A DNA stretch of 64,000 nt from Trinickia terrae (GCF_005144415.1 NZ_SWJE01000016.1:1-64000), one strand, 5' to 3'. Shown: positions 54,094 through 63,994, counted from the stretch's first letter. The notes: generated from the sequence alone by a model not told the origin. Numbers and translations: made by a program.

Positions 54094-54933
54094 TCAATCG
54101 AGCGGCAGCGCGCGGATGCCTTCGGCGTCGATGCGCAGATAGCCGCCGCGCCGTTTGCCGTGGTCGAGATCCCAGTCGGGCAGCACCCAGCGCGTGCCGC
54201 CGCTTTCCTGGTGGCGCGCCGGGCGGTGCGTGTGTCCGTGGATCATTGTCGATGTCTTGCTTGCCTTGAAGAGCGTTTCCACACCTTCGGGCGTGACGTC
54301 GTAAAGCGGCGAGACAGGACGCGTCCGCCCTTCTTCGCTCGCGCTGCGCATCCGCTCGGCGAGCGCGCGCCGCCATTTGAACGGCCACGCCAGAAACAGC
54401 AGTTGTGCCACGCGGCTGCGCGCGAAGCGGCGAAACGTCTGATATTTCCTATCCGCGGTGCAAAGCGCATCGCCGTGCGCAAGCACGATGCGCGAACCGA
54501 ATGCCGTCATGACGAACGGGTCGGGCAGCCAGATCGCGCCGGCCGCTTTCATGAAGCGCTTGCCCAGCAGGAAATCGCGATTGCCGTGCATGATGTAGAG
54601 CGCGATGCCGCGCTCGGACAGCGTATGCATCAGCGCCGCCATGCGTGCGGCGAAGGGGTCGGCGAAAAGCATGTCGTCGCCGATCCAGTACTCGAACAGG
54701 TCGCCGAGAATGAAGACGGAATCGGCGTTGTCGGCCGTCACGCGGACGAAGTGCTCGAACGCGGCGACCGTGTGCGGAATCGCCTCGCTCAAGTGAAGGT
54801 CGGAGATGAAGAGCAGCGGGCGCGGCGCGTGCGGGCGCGTGCGGCCGACTTCGTCCGGCACGCCCGCCGCGACGCTGCGCGGCGTGTCCGTGCGCCCCGC
54901 GGCGCTCTTCTCACGTAAGTAACTCGTGCTCAA
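54094..54933 (-). CDS. lpxH: UDP-2,3-diacylglucosamine diphosphatase LpxH
   Basis: 279-residue metallophosphoesterase of lipid A synthesis. The five motifs are [43 protein letters not shown] and [11 protein letters not shown]. The N-terminal 38 residues before the core are an extension compared with the 240-residue E. coli enzyme. Its start overlaps the ppiB stop by 4 bp, so the two are translationally coupled. Confidence 0.96.
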   Translation of the reverse strand: MSTSYLREKSAAGRTDTPRSVAAGVPDEVGRTRPHAPRPLLFISDLHLSEAIPHTVAAFEHFVRVTADNADSVFILGDLFEYWIGDDMLFADPFAARMAALMHTLSERGIALYIMHGNRDFLLGKRFMKAAGAIWLPDPFVMTAFGSRIVLAHGDALCTADRKYQTFRRFARSRVAQLLFLAWPFKWRRALAERMRSASEEGRTRPVSPLYDVTPEGVETLFKASKTSTMIHGHTHRPARHQESGGTRWVLPDWDLDHGKRRGGYLRIDAEGIRALPLD

Positions 54934-55424
54934 TCGACGATGACAGCCTTTTCGATCACGACATCCTCGGCGGGCACGTCCTGATGGAAGCCCTTCGAGC
55001 CCGTCTTCACTTTCTTGATCTTGTCGACGACCTCGATCCCTTCGACGACCTTGCCGAACACGGCGTAGCCCCAGCCTTGCGGCGTCGGCGACGAGTGGTT
55101 CAGGAAGTCGTTGTCGTTCACGTTGATGAAGAATTGCGCGGTGGCCGAGTGCGGATCGTTCGTGCGCGCCATCGCAATCGAGCCCTTCACGTTCTTCAGG
55201 CCGTTGTTCGCTTCATTATCGATCGGGGCGTCGGTCGGCTTCTGCTTCATGCCCGGCTCGAAGCCGCCGCCTTGAATCATGAAGCCGTCGATCACGCGGT
55301 GGAAGACCGTGTTGTCGTAATGGCCTTTCTTCACGTAGCTGAGGAAGTTCTCGACCGATTTCGGCGCCTTTTCGGCGTCCAGTTCGAGCTTGATGATGCC
55401 GTGGTTCGTGTGCAGTTCGACCAT
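54930..55424 (-). CDS. ppiB: Cytoplasmic peptidyl-prolyl cis-trans isomerase (cyclophilin)
   Basis: 164-residue cyclophilin. It has [34 protein letters not shown] and [18 protein letters not shown]. There is no signal peptide, so it should act on cytosolic proline bonds. It lies downstream of the exported cyclophilin gene and overlaps lpxH by 4 bp, as in several beta-proteobacteria. Confidence 0.97.
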   Translation of the reverse strand: MVELHTNHGIIKLELDAEKAPKSVENFLSYVKKGHYDNTVFHRVIDGFMIQGGGFEPGMKQKPTDAPIDNEANNGLKNVKGSIAMARTNDPHSATAQFFINVNDNDFLNHSSPTPQGWGYAVFGKVVEGIEVVDKIKKVKTGSKGFHQDVPAEDVVIEKAVIVD

Positions 55425-55524
55425 GATGCGATCCTTGAGTAGAGGGAGGGGGCGGGCGGGGCCGCGCGAACTACGCTGTATTCCGTTACGTTAGCGCGTT
55501 CCCGCCGGTTGCGTCAGCAGCCTG

Positions 55525-56106
55525 TTATTTGGATACCACCGCCGCCGATTCGATCACGATCGGCGTTTGCGGGACGTCCGCCATCGGGCCACGCGTGGTG
55601 GTCGGCGTGCCTTCGATCTTCTTTACGACGTCCATGCCCGAGGTCACCTTGCCGAACACGGCGTAGCCGTTGCCGTCCGGGTTCGGGTAGTCGAGGCCGG
55701 CGTTGTCGACGGTATTGATGAAGAACTGCGCGGTGGCCGAGTTCGGATCGCTCGTGCGCGCCATCGCGATTGTGCCGACGGTGTTCTTCAGGCCGTTACG
55801 GCTTTCGAGCGGAATCGGCGCGCGTGTCGGCTTCTCGACGTAGCTCGCCGTGTAGCCGCCACCCTGGACCATGAAGCCCGGAATCACGCGATGGAAGATC
55901 GTGCCGCTGTACTGGCCGGACTTCACGTAGTCGAGAAAATTGGCGACCGTCTTCGGCGCCTTCTCGGGATAGAGCTCGACGCGGAAGTCGCCGTCCGTCG
56001 TCTTGAAGAGGACGGTCGGATGCGCGGCGGGCGCGGCCGTTTGCGCAAACGCGGGCGCGTTCGCGATCAGAGCGGCGCTGCCGAGCGCCAACAACAAGCT
56101 TTTCAT
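55525..56106 (-). CDS. Periplasmic cyclophilin-type isomerase
   Basis: 193 residues with a cleavable signal peptide (KSLLLALGSAALIANAPAFA, cut near residue 21). The cyclophilin core has FHRVIPGFMVQGGGYT and [16 protein letters not shown]. It is the exported partner of the cytoplasmic copy 100 bp downstream and probably arose by duplication. In the envelope it may help fold outer-membrane proteins. The TPR gene lies 36 bp upstream. Confidence 0.95.
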   Translation of the reverse strand: MKSLLLALGSAALIANAPAFAQTAAPAAHPTVLFKTTDGDFRVELYPEKAPKTVANFLDYVKSGQYSGTIFHRVIPGFMVQGGGYTASYVEKPTRAPIPLESRNGLKNTVGTIAMARTSDPNSATAQFFINTVDNAGLDYPNPDGNGYAVFGKVTSGMDVVKKIEGTPTTTRGPMADVPQTPIVIESAAVVSK

Positions 56107-56142
56107 GGAATTCCTCAGGGTGGAGAAAAAGAAGCCGCGCGC

Positions 56143-56847
56143 TCACTGCGACGGCGCGACGTAAGGAGGCATGGCCAGCGACCCGTTCGAGACGCCGTAT
56201 TGGTACGACGGCGTGGAATTGACCGGGAACGACGGCACGGCAGCCGAGGCCGGCTTTGCCGCGGCGGTCTTTTTCGCCGGGACGGGCGGAGCGATCACTT
56301 TCTGGAGATCGGCAAGGCGCTGCGCGGTCGCGCCGCTCGCGTGGCCGAGTGCCTGCGCTCGCTTGTACGATTCGGCGGCGAGCCGCAGGTACAAGTCGCC
56401 GAGATTTTCGTAGGCGAGGCCGTAGCTCGGATTCACCTTGATGGCCGTCTCGAGCGCGGCGCGCGCATCTTCGTAGCGGCCTTCCTTTGCATAGAGCGTC
56501 GCAAGGTTGTTGTACGGCTCGGGCAGTTCCGGATAGGTCTGCGTCAGCTCGACGAATTGCCGGATCGCGTCGTCGTCGCGATTCAGGTGCGCGAGCACGG
56601 TGCCGCGCTTGAACTTTGCCTGCGCATCGCGCGGGTGTGTCTTGATGCGCTCGTCGAGCTGGATCAGCGCCGCATTCCAGTTCTGGCTGGCGATCGACGC
56701 ATCGAGCTGCGGCGTGCCGTCGGCGACCGCGGTCGACACTTGTTGTGCGTGCGCGGAGAGGCCTGGCAGCGCGGTCAGAGCAATGCCGCACAAGATAGAC
56801 GCGGCGAGGGTCGCAGCGCGTGGCGCGCGGCCGCTGGAAGGTTTCAT
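56143..56847 (-). CDS. Exported TPR-repeat protein
   Basis: 234 residues. The signal peptide (AATLAASILCGIALTALPGLSAHA) is followed by about three TPR units (NWNAALIQLDERIKTHPRD, DDAIRQFVELTQTYPELPE and RYEDARAALETAIKVNPSY). The C-terminus is Ala/Pro-rich. The TPR suggests a scaffold role in the periplasm; the partner is not known. The ATG at 56847 is preferred over the frame from 56931, because it gives a proper signal peptide. It is probably the first gene of the TPR-cyclophilin-ppiB-lpxH operon. Confidence 0.9.
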   Translation of the reverse strand: MKPSSGRAPRAATLAASILCGIALTALPGLSAHAQQVSTAVADGTPQLDASIASQNWNAALIQLDERIKTHPRDAQAKFKRGTVLAHLNRDDDAIRQFVELTQTYPELPEPYNNLATLYAKEGRYEDARAALETAIKVNPSYGLAYENLGDLYLRLAAESYKRAQALGHASGATAQRLADLQKVIAPPVPAKKTAAAKPASAAVPSFPVNSTPSYQYGVSNGSLAMPPYVAPSQ

Positions 56848-56865
56848 AGGCTTAAGTCGGGATGT

Positions 56866-56871
56866 TATACT
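56866..56871 (+). promoter_or_regulatory. -10 element of cysS
   Basis: TATACT with a TTCATA 17 bp upstream (56843-56848). The site lies in the 239-bp region divergent from the TPR gene. Confidence 0.4.
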
Positions 56872-57086
56872 CCGACCCATTCTAACAAAACGTCTGCTGG
56901 TTTCCTCGAACAGCAGACTGTCCATCGCCACTCGTGGTCGTCTCCGCCTCGATCGCAGTTTGACCGCCGCTTCAAGCGTTCACGCTCGCGCACCGGCTCT
57001 GTCACATGTCCCGCATTCGTCATGTGTTTCGAATGCGTGGCGTGCGGCGCCAAGTGCGGATATCTCTCGGCCCACGCATCGTCTCT

Positions 57087-58484
57087 ATGGAATCTCTGCG
57101 CATCTACAACACGCTCGCGCGTGACAAGCAACTTTTCGTGCCGCGCCGTGAGGGCGAAGTGCGAATGTATGTCTGCGGGATGACGGTGTATGACTACTGC
57201 CACGTGGGCCACGCGCGCGTGATGGTCGTGTTCGACATCGTGCAGCGCTGGTTGCGCACGCTCGGCTACCGGGTGACCTACGTGCGCAACATCACCGACG
57301 TCGACGACAAGATCATCCGCCGCGCGGTCGAGAACGGCGAGTCGATCAAGGCGCTGACCGGCCGCTTCATCGCGGCGATGCACGAAGATGCCGATGCGCT
57401 CGGCATCGAGCGTCCGGATATCGAGCCGCGTGCAACCGATTTCATCCCGCAGATGCTCGGCATGATCGAGAAGCTCGAGGCAAATGGTTATGCGTATCGG
57501 GCCAAGGACGGCGATGTCAATTACGCAGTGCGCAAGTTCGCGAACTACGGCAAGCTGTCGGGCAAGTCGCTCGAAGATTTGCGCGCGGGCGAGCGCGTGG
57601 CGGCCAACGATGCGAAAGAAGATCCGCTCGACTTCGTGCTGTGGAAGAGTGCGAAGCCCGACGAGCCGGCCGATACGATCTGGGATTCGCCGTATGGACG
57701 TGGCCGTCCCGGTTGGCATATCGAGTGCTCGGCGATGAGCTGCACGCTGCTCGGCGAGCACTTCGACCTGCACGGTGGCGGCCAGGACCTGCAGTTTCCG
57801 CACCACGAGAACGAAATTGCACAGAGCGAAGGCGCGACCCATCAAACCTTCGTCAGTTATTGGATGCACAACGGCTTCGTGCAGATCGACAATGAAAAGA
57901 TGTCGAAATCGCTCGGCAACTTCTTCACGATTCGCGACGTGCTGGCGAAGTACGATGCGGAAGTCGTGCGCTTCTTCATTGCGCGCGCGCATTACCGTTC
58001 GCCGCTCAATTACAGCGACGTGCATCTCGACGACGCGCGCGCCGCGCTCACGCGCTTGTATGTCGCGCTGAAGGAAGCAAGTCCGGACGACGAGGCGCTC
58101 GACTGGAACGAAGCGCATGCGCAGCGGTTCCGCGCGGCGATGAACGACGACTTCAATACGCCGGTCGCGGTGTCGGTGCTGTTCGAGCTGGCGGGCGAGG
58201 TGAATCGCACGCGCGATCGAGGGCTTGCTCGCCAGTTGAAGAGGCTTGCGCAAGTCGTCGGCCTGCTCGGCCGCGAGCCGCGCGTGTTTCTGCAGCAGGC
58301 GGGCGGCAGCGCAAGCGAAGCGTCGCTCGATGCCGCCGCGATCGAAGCGCAGATCGCGGCCCGTGTCGCTGCGAAGCAGGCCAAGAACTATGCCGAAGCA
58401 GACCGGATTCGTGCCGCATTGCTCGAAGCCGGGATTGCACTTGAAGACAAACCGGGCGGGTTGACCGAGTGGCGCCGTGTATGA
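57087..58484 (+). CDS. cysS: Cysteinyl-tRNA synthetase
   Basis: 465-residue class I synthetase. Zinc and signature residues: [17 protein letters not shown] (HIGH-type), [19 protein letters not shown] and [15 protein letters not shown] is in [10 protein letters not shown]. The C-terminal DALR-type anticodon region ends in [15 protein letters not shown]. The longer frame from 57006 is rejected since ESLRIYNTL is the family start. The promoter is the TATACT at 56866. Confidence 0.97.
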   Translation: MESLRIYNTLARDKQLFVPRREGEVRMYVCGMTVYDYCHVGHARVMVVFDIVQRWLRTLGYRVTYVRNITDVDDKIIRRAVENGESIKALTGRFIAAMHEDADALGIERPDIEPRATDFIPQMLGMIEKLEANGYAYRAKDGDVNYAVRKFANYGKLSGKSLEDLRAGERVAANDAKEDPLDFVLWKSAKPDEPADTIWDSPYGRGRPGWHIECSAMSCTLLGEHFDLHGGGQDLQFPHHENEIAQSEGATHQTFVSYWMHNGFVQIDNEKMSKSLGNFFTIRDVLAKYDAEVVRFFIARAHYRSPLNYSDVHLDDARAALTRLYVALKEASPDDEALDWNEAHAQRFRAAMNDDFNTPVAVSVLFELAGEVNRTRDRGLARQLKRLAQVVGLLGREPRVFLQQAGGSASEASLDAAAIEAQIAARVAAKQAKNYAEADRIRAALLEAGIALEDKPGGLTEWRRV

Positions 58485-58531
58485 GCGCCTATCGAACGTC
58501 CCTCTGATCGACTCGCCAGGCAGGAGGCAAG

Positions 58532-59503
58532 ATGGCAACGGCCAGGAAGGCGCCGGCTAAACGGGCGGCGCCGCAACAATCCGCGGCAGCAGTGAAGACA
58601 ATGCGCGCGCGCAAGACGAGCGTGTCGAAAGCATCGCTGGACGACGGCGGCAAAGCGTCTCCGTTGAAGAAGGCGTCGGTCAAACGTTTGCTCAACGGCG
58701 CCGCCGGGCACGCGGAGAAGGCGGCGCGCGCATCGAAGGCGAAAGCGTCGAAACCCAACGGCGCGGCAGACGCTCCCGGGATTCAGGAGTTCGCACGCGA
58801 CGGCGAGGCCACGCGCAAGACGCGCGCGGGCTCGTCGACAGAAGCGGCGGTGCCGGTCCAGATTAGCGCGCGGGCTCCCTCCGACACACGTCCTCCGTAC
58901 TGGGACGGCGCGTGCGCCGATCTCGTCAAGCGCGACCGCATCCTCAAGAAGCTGATTCCGAAGTTCGGACCGGTGCACCTGATCAACGGCGGTGATCCGT
59001 TCGTGACGCTTGCGCGCTCGGTCGTCGGCCAGCAGATTTCCGTTCAGGCTGCGCAGGCCGTTTGGCAGCGCATCGAAGCGGCGTGCCCGAAACTGACGCC
59101 GCAGCAGTTCATCAAGCTCGGGCAAGAGAAGCTGGTTGCATGCGGACTGTCGAAGCGCAAGACCGAGTACATACTCGATCTCGCGCAACACTTCGTGTCG
59201 GGCGCGTTGCACGTCGACAAATGGATGTCGATGGAAGACGAGGCCGTGATTGCCGAGCTGACGCAGATTCGCGGCATCGGCCGCTGGACGGCGGAGATGT
59301 TCCTGATCTTCAACCTGTCGCGGCCCGACGTGCTGCCGCTCGACGACCTCGGCCTCATTCGCGCGATCAGCGTCAACTATTTCAGCGGCGAGCCGGTCAC
59401 GCGCAGCGAGGCTCGCGAGGTGGCCGCGAACTGGGAGCCGTGGCGCACGGTCGCGACCTGGTATATGTGGCGCAGTCTCGACCCGCTCGCCAACGGCGAC
59501 TGA
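58532..59503 (+). CDS. AlkA-like DNA-3-methyladenine glycosylase with basic N-terminal tail
   Basis: 323 residues. The first about 110 are Lys/Ala/Arg-rich and low-complexity, resembling histone H1-like tails. The rest is an HhH-GPD base-excision domain: VGQQISVQAAQAVWQRI, LTQIRGIGRWTAEMFLIF (the helix-hairpin-helix) and VLPLDDLGLIRAI with the catalytic Asp. It removes alkylated bases such as 3-methyladenine. The basic tail may add non-specific DNA binding. accA follows after 111 bp with its own promoter region. Confidence 0.93.
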   Translation: MATARKAPAKRAAPQQSAAAVKTMRARKTSVSKASLDDGGKASPLKKASVKRLLNGAAGHAEKAARASKAKASKPNGAADAPGIQEFARDGEATRKTRAGSSTEAAVPVQISARAPSDTRPPYWDGACADLVKRDRILKKLIPKFGPVHLINGGDPFVTLARSVVGQQISVQAAQAVWQRIEAACPKLTPQQFIKLGQEKLVACGLSKRKTEYILDLAQHFVSGALHVDKWMSMEDEAVIAELTQIRGIGRWTAEMFLIFNLSRPDVLPLDDLGLIRAISVNYFSGEPVTRSEAREVAANWEPWRTVATWYMWRSLDPLANGD

Positions 59504-59516
59504 TGCGGCTAAATTG

Positions 59517-59542
59517 ACTATCGATATCTCGAAATCGATAGT
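59517..59542. promoter_or_regulatory. Inverted repeat upstream of accA
   Basis: ACTATCGAT and ATCGATAGT, perfect 9-bp arms with an 8-bp spacer. It lies 12 bp before a TTGACA box in front of accA. This is a good size for a dimeric regulator, but no known consensus was recognised. Confidence 0.5.
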
Positions 59543-59554
59543 TGTGTTTCGATT

Positions 59555-59580
59555 TTGACATCGGCGGGCGCGGTTAGAAT
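59555..59580 (+). promoter_or_regulatory. Promoter candidate of accA
   Basis: TTGACA (59555-59560) and TAGAAT (59575-59580). The 14-bp spacing is short for sigma 70, so one of the boxes may not be used. The accA ATG is 35 bp downstream. Confidence 0.4.
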
Positions 59581-59614
59581 ACGCGCTGCCCGGCAAGTCC
59601 AAGGATTCGAACAA

Positions 59615-60586
59615 ATGAAAACCACTTTTCTGGATTTCGAACAGCCAATCGCTGAGCTCGAAGCGAAGATTGAAGAGTTGCGCTTCGTGCAGGACGATTC
59701 GGCCGTCGATATTTCGGAAGAAATCGAGCGGCTGTCCAAGAAAGGCCAGCAGCTCACGAAGGATCTCTACGCGAACCTGACTCCGTGGCAGGTTTCGCAA
59801 ATCGCGCGTCATCCGCAGCGGCCCTATACGCTCGACTACGTGAACGAGCTGTTCACCGATTTTCACGAACTGCATGGTGACCGTTCGTATGCGGACGACT
59901 TGTCGATCGTCGGTGGTCTCGCGCGCTTCAATGGCCACCCGTGCATGGTGATCGGCCAGCAGAAGGGCCGCGACACGAAGGAGCGCGCGGCGCGCAATTT
60001 CGGCATGCCGCGTCCTGAGGGGTATCGGAAGGCTGAGCGCCTGATGCGTCTCGCCGAGAAGTTCGGCTTGCCGATCTTCACGTTCATCGATACGCCGGGC
60101 GCCTATCCCGGCATCGGTGCGGAAGAGCGCGGGCAGTCGGAAGCGATCGGCCGCAATCTCTACGTGATGGCGGAGCTGAAGACGCCGATCATCGCGACCG
60201 TGATCGGCGAGGGCGGCTCGGGCGGCGCGCTCGCGATCGCCGTCGCCGACAGCGTGCTGATGCTGCAGTTCTCGACCTATTCGGTGATCTCGCCGGAAGG
60301 CTGCGCGTCGATCCTCTGGAAGAGCGCGGCGAAGGCGCCGGACGCTGCCGAGGCGCTGGGTCTGACGGCGCATCGCCTGAAGGCGCTGGGGCTCATCGAC
60401 AAGATCGTCAACGAACCGCTCGGCGGCGCGCATCGCGACCCGAAGGGCATGGCTGCGCTGTTGCGTCGCGCGCTCGCCGATACGCTGCGCCAGTTCCAGG
60501 GCATGAGCACGGCGGACTTGCGCGAGCGCCGTTTCGAGCGCCTGATGGCGTACGGTAAATTCAAGGAAACGACGCCGGGCGCATGA
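59615..60586 (+). CDS. accA: Acetyl-CoA carboxylase carboxyltransferase subunit alpha
   Basis: 323-residue subunit that, with AccD, transfers the carboxyl group from biotin to acetyl-CoA for fatty acid synthesis. The N-terminal helix [18 protein letters not shown] is followed by the crotonase-like core with [36 protein letters not shown] and [16 protein letters not shown]. Length is typical (319-323). The ATG at 59615 is chosen by family start. tilS follows 46 bp on. Confidence 0.98.
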   Translation: MKTTFLDFEQPIAELEAKIEELRFVQDDSAVDISEEIERLSKKGQQLTKDLYANLTPWQVSQIARHPQRPYTLDYVNELFTDFHELHGDRSYADDLSIVGGLARFNGHPCMVIGQQKGRDTKERAARNFGMPRPEGYRKAERLMRLAEKFGLPIFTFIDTPGAYPGIGAEERGQSEAIGRNLYVMAELKTPIIATVIGEGGSGGALAIAVADSVLMLQFSTYSVISPEGCASILWKSAAKAPDAAEALGLTAHRLKALGLIDKIVNEPLGGAHRDPKGMAALLRRALADTLRQFQGMSTADLRERRFERLMAYGKFKETTPGA

Positions 60587-60632
60587 CGCGCTCGCAGTTC
60601 GTTCGCACTCGGGCGCTGCGCGCCTCGCTGCT

Positions 60633-62054
60633 GTGACCTCCTCCTCCGATTCCACTGCCGATCACATCGTTCTCGATGCGATCGGCAGTGCGCTTTTGGC
60701 GTTGCCCGGCGACGCGCGCATAGCGCTCGCCTACAGCGGCGGTCTCGATTCGACGGTGCTGCTCGATGCGGCTGTGCGCGTCGCCGGGCCTGCGCGCTGC
60801 GTCGCGCTACATGTTCATCACGGGCTCAGCCCGAACGCGGATCGATGGCTCGCGCATTGCGAGTCGACGGCGCGCGCATGTGGCGTGAGCTTCGAGGCTC
60901 GGCGGGTCGAGGTGACTCGCGAGCCGGGCGAGAGCGTCGAAGCGCTGGCGCGCGACGCACGATATCGCGCGCTCGAGGCGATGTGCGAGCGTCATGGCGC
61001 CGCTACGCTGTGGCTTGCCCAGCACGCCGACGATCAGGCCGAAACCGTGCTCCTGCAATTGCTACGCGGCGCGGGTGTTGCCGGGCTCGCGGCGATGGCG
61101 CAGGAACGCGCCGAGGGCGTATCGATGGTGCCGCGTGCACGCCCGTTGCTCCATCTGCTGCGAGGACAGCTCGAAGCCTACGCGCGCTCGCTCGACTTGC
61201 GCTGGATCGAAGACGAATCGAACACCGACACACGCTACGCGCGCAACGCGCTGCGTCATGACGTGATTCCCGCACTGGCCGTTCATTTTCCCGGTTTTCG
61301 CGATGCGCTCGCCCGCACAGCCCGGCATGCCGCCAGCGCGCAGCGTCTGCTCGACGATCTGGCCGAGCTCGACATGCGGACGGTGACGCGCGACGAAGGC
61401 CGTGCCTTGTCGCAGGCAGCGCTGCTCGCGCTGGACGACGAGCGCGCGCTCAACGTGCTCCGTTTCTGGATGCGCACGCTCGGCCTGCCCACGGCCTCGG
61501 CCGGCCGCCTCACCGATGCCTTGCGCCAGTTGCGCGATGCGAGCGGCGATCATCGATTGCGCGTCGATCACGCAGGGCAATGCCTGCGTCTTTACCGCGG
61601 CGAAATCTATTGGGAAGCGGGCGACAGCGCCGACTCCGCCGACGAAACCGCGCTCGCTGTCAGGCCGCCGAGCGAATTGGCTTGGCGTGGCGAGGAGGTG
61701 TGGCGCTTGCCCCTCTGGCGCGGCTCGTTCGTCTTCGTGCCGGCTGCGGGCGACGCTCCCGACGCGGTTTCGGAAGCGCTGTTGCAGCAAGCGCCGCTGA
61801 CAGCCCGTTCGCGCGCGGGCGGCGAGCGCATGCGAGTGGCGCCGCACGGTCCGACACGCACGCTCAAGAATCTGTTCCAGGAGCTCGGCGTGCCGTCGTG
61901 GAAGCGGGACGTCCCGCTTGTCTATCTTGGCGACCACTTGCTGTTCGTGCCGCTCATCGGCTTGAACCGAGACGCGCTGCGTGGCGAAGCGCCACTACGG
62001 ACGGGACAGCCGAGCCGGCGCATCGAATGGCGTCCCGATCTGATCGTCGCGTAA
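60633..62054 (+). CDS. tilS: tRNA(Ile)-lysidine synthetase
   Basis: 473-residue ATP-dependent ligase that adds lysine to C34 of the tRNA-Ile that reads AUA. The P-loop is AYSGGLDSTVLLD, with HVHHGLSPNAD and WLAQHADDQAETVLLQLLRG following. The C-terminal TilS domains contain RAGGERMRVAPHGPTRTLK, LFQELGVPSWKRD and VPLIGLNRDAL. The start is GTG at 60633. It is adjacent to accA, as in many proteobacteria. Confidence 0.96.
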   Translation: MTSSSDSTADHIVLDAIGSALLALPGDARIALAYSGGLDSTVLLDAAVRVAGPARCVALHVHHGLSPNADRWLAHCESTARACGVSFEARRVEVTREPGESVEALARDARYRALEAMCERHGAATLWLAQHADDQAETVLLQLLRGAGVAGLAAMAQERAEGVSMVPRARPLLHLLRGQLEAYARSLDLRWIEDESNTDTRYARNALRHDVIPALAVHFPGFRDALARTARHAASAQRLLDDLAELDMRTVTRDEGRALSQAALLALDDERALNVLRFWMRTLGLPTASAGRLTDALRQLRDASGDHRLRVDHAGQCLRLYRGEIYWEAGDSADSADETALAVRPPSELAWRGEEVWRLPLWRGSFVFVPAAGDAPDAVSEALLQQAPLTARSRAGGERMRVAPHGPTRTLKNLFQELGVPSWKRDVPLVYLGDHLLFVPLIGLNRDALRGEAPLRTGQPSRRIEWRPDLIVA

Positions 62055-62442
62055 TGGAGGCGGCGGCCCGGTACGCCGCTGGCGCGTGCCGATCTTTTGC
62101 GCCACAAGCTCCCGCCGTAAGCTCCTTGCGGCGCTTTCCGTCAAAGCCTGCCTCGCTCCGGCTTGTCTTTTCGGCGTCTATCGAGTACGCTCAATCGTTT
62201 GCTCAATCCGCTTTTGTTTCCGCTTGGCGCATTGTTTTGGCGTTTTTTGCGCCCTTTTGCGGTTTCTTGCGTCCATTTAACGAGCAAACCCGCGCATGCC
62301 GGCAGGCAACGCGTGCATGCTTCGCCGCCACCCATCGTCGTCGTCCTAAGCTCATAAGGCGTGTGACCGAACGGCAGTCTTGCGGTCCGCTGAGCGCATT
62401 CAGGTCAGTCAAGCGCGGTTACTCTTTCAGTTCAGAACGACA
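62055..62442. other. Intergenic region between tilS and lysC (388 bp)
   Basis: Pyrimidine-rich in the middle. Short open frames on both strands have no good start context. No lysine riboswitch or attenuator could be recognised by eye, and no clear -10/-35 pair is seen. The region presumably holds the lysC promoter and leader. Confidence 0.4.
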
Positions 62443-63693
62443 ATGGCACTCATCGTACATAAATACGGCGGCACCTCGATGGGCTCGGTCGAGCGCATCA
62501 AGAACGTCGCCAAGCGCGTCGCGAAATGGCACCAGGCCGGCCACCAGTTGGTCGTCGTGCCGTCGGCGATGTCCGGCGAAACCAACCGGCTCCTCGGCCT
62601 CGCCAAAGAGATAACGAGCCAGCCGAGCCCGCGCGAACTCGACATGATTGCGTCCACCGGCGAGCAGGTGAGCGTCGGTCTCTTGTCGATCGCATTGCAG
62701 GAGTTCGGCGTCGAAGCCGTCAGCTACGCCGGCTGGCAGGTCCCGATCAAGACCGACAGCTCCTTCACGAAAGCCCGCATCCACGCGATCGACGACGAGC
62801 GCGTGATGCGCGACCTCAGCGAAGGCAAAGTGGTCGTCATCACGGGCTTCCAGGGCGTCGATCCCGAAGGCCACATCACGACGCTCGGCCGCGGCGGTTC
62901 CGACACCTCGGCGGTCGCGGTCGCGGCCGCGCTGAAAGCTGAAGAATGCCTGATCTATACAGACGTCGACGGCGTCTATACGACCGATCCGCGCGTCGTG
63001 GACAGCGCCCGCCGGCTCGATCGCGTGACGTTCGAAGAAATGCTGGAGATGGCGAGCCTGGGTTCGAAGGTCTTGCAGATCCGCTCGGTGGAGTTCGCCG
63101 GCAAATATCAGGTGAAGACGCGCGTGCTGTCGAGCCTGACAGATCCGCAGATCCCGCTCGAAGAGGAAATGAAGTCGGGCACCCTGATTACTTTTGAAGA
63201 AGACGAGACCATGGAAAAAGCAGTCATCTCGGGCATCGCGTTCCAGCGCGACGAAGCCCGCATCGCGGTGATGGGCGTGCCCGACAAGCCGGGCATCGCG
63301 TATCAGATTCTCGGCCCGGTGGCGGACGCGAACATCGACGTCGACATGATCATCCAGAACCAGAGCGTGCAAGGCAAAACCGACTTCACGTTCACGGTCG
63401 GCCGTGGCGACTATCAGCGCGCGATGGACATCCTCGTCAACCAGGTAAAGGGCCACGTCAGCGCGGAGCAGGTGCTGGGCGATCCGAAGGTGTCGAAGGT
63501 GTCGGTGGTGGGCGTGGGCATGCGTTCGCACGTCGGCATCGCGAGCAAGATGTTCCGTACGCTGTCGGAAGAGGGCATCAACATCCAGATGATCTCGACC
63601 TCCGAAATCAAGATCTCGGTGCTGATCGACGAGAAGTACATGGAGCTCGCCGTGCGCGCGCTGCATAAGGCGTTTGAACTCGATCAGGCGTAA
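62443..63693 (+). CDS. lysC: Aspartate kinase
   Basis: 416-residue kinase that starts the aspartate pathway to lysine, threonine and methionine. The kinase domain has LIVHKYGGTSMGSVERI, GRGGSDTSAVAVAAALKA and TDVDGVYTTDPR. Two C-terminal ACT domains (about 265-416) carry feedback control by lysine and threonine. It is of the class that in many bacteria also encodes an internal beta-subunit start, which is not evident here. dapA, the next enzyme of the pathway's lysine branch, is elsewhere at 40195. Confidence 0.97.
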   Translation: MALIVHKYGGTSMGSVERIKNVAKRVAKWHQAGHQLVVVPSAMSGETNRLLGLAKEITSQPSPRELDMIASTGEQVSVGLLSIALQEFGVEAVSYAGWQVPIKTDSSFTKARIHAIDDERVMRDLSEGKVVVITGFQGVDPEGHITTLGRGGSDTSAVAVAAALKAEECLIYTDVDGVYTTDPRVVDSARRLDRVTFEEMLEMASLGSKVLQIRSVEFAGKYQVKTRVLSSLTDPQIPLEEEMKSGTLITFEEDETMEKAVISGIAFQRDEARIAVMGVPDKPGIAYQILGPVADANIDVDMIIQNQSVQGKTDFTFTVGRGDYQRAMDILVNQVKGHVSAEQVLGDPKVSKVSVVGVGMRSHVGIASKMFRTLSEEGINIQMISTSEIKISVLIDEKYMELAVRALHKAFELDQA

Positions 63694-63784
63694 TGGAAAT
63701 GAGGTAGGCGGTGGTGTGAGCACGGTGCGCGCAATACATCGCGCAGCGAATGGGCAAACCTGGCGAGAAAATTGCGTCATACGT

Positions 63785-63813
63785 TTGACCTTCGGCCGCG
63801 AACCCGCTATTAT
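63785..63813 (+). promoter_or_regulatory. Promoter of tRNA-Ser
   Basis: TTGACC (63785-63790) and TATTAT (63808-63813) with a 17-bp spacer. It is followed by a GC-rich discriminator, the form expected of stringently controlled stable-RNA promoters. The tRNA starts 43 bp after the -10. Confidence 0.75.
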
Positions 63814-63855
63814 CTTGGCTTCGTCGCGCTGACTCCCTGCGCGAGCGAAGGTTTG

Positions 63856-63949
63856 GGAGACGTGGCCGAGAGGTCGAAGGCACTCCCCTGCTAAGGGAGC
63901 ATCTGGGCCAAAACCTGGATCGAGGGTTCGAATCCCTCCGTCTCCGCCA
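63856..63949 (+). tRNA. tRNA-Ser (anticodon GCU)
   Basis: A seven-base acceptor stem GGAGACG pairs with CGTCTCC, and the gene encodes CCA at 63947-63949. The anticodon stem CTCCC/GGGAG holds the loop CTGCTAA with GCT at 63890-63892, which reads AGC and AGU. The long variable arm (CATCTGGGCCAAAACCTGG region) is typical of class II tRNAs such as serine, and the T loop is GGTTCGAATCC. The tRNA has its own strong promoter and terminator. Confidence 0.97.
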
Positions 63950-63961
63950 GCAATGGTGGCG

Positions 63962-63994
63962 AAACCCCGTAGAGTTGCGGCTCTACGGGGTTTT
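63962..63994 (+). terminator. Terminator of tRNA-Ser
   Basis: AAACCCCGTAGAG, loop TTGCGG, CTCTACGGGGTTTT. A 13-bp stem followed by T, 13 bp after the tRNA. Confidence 0.88.

Noticed and set aside
58388-60655. 755-residue minus-strand frame over the glycosylase and accA
   Set aside because: Antisense shadow spanning two well-supported genes.
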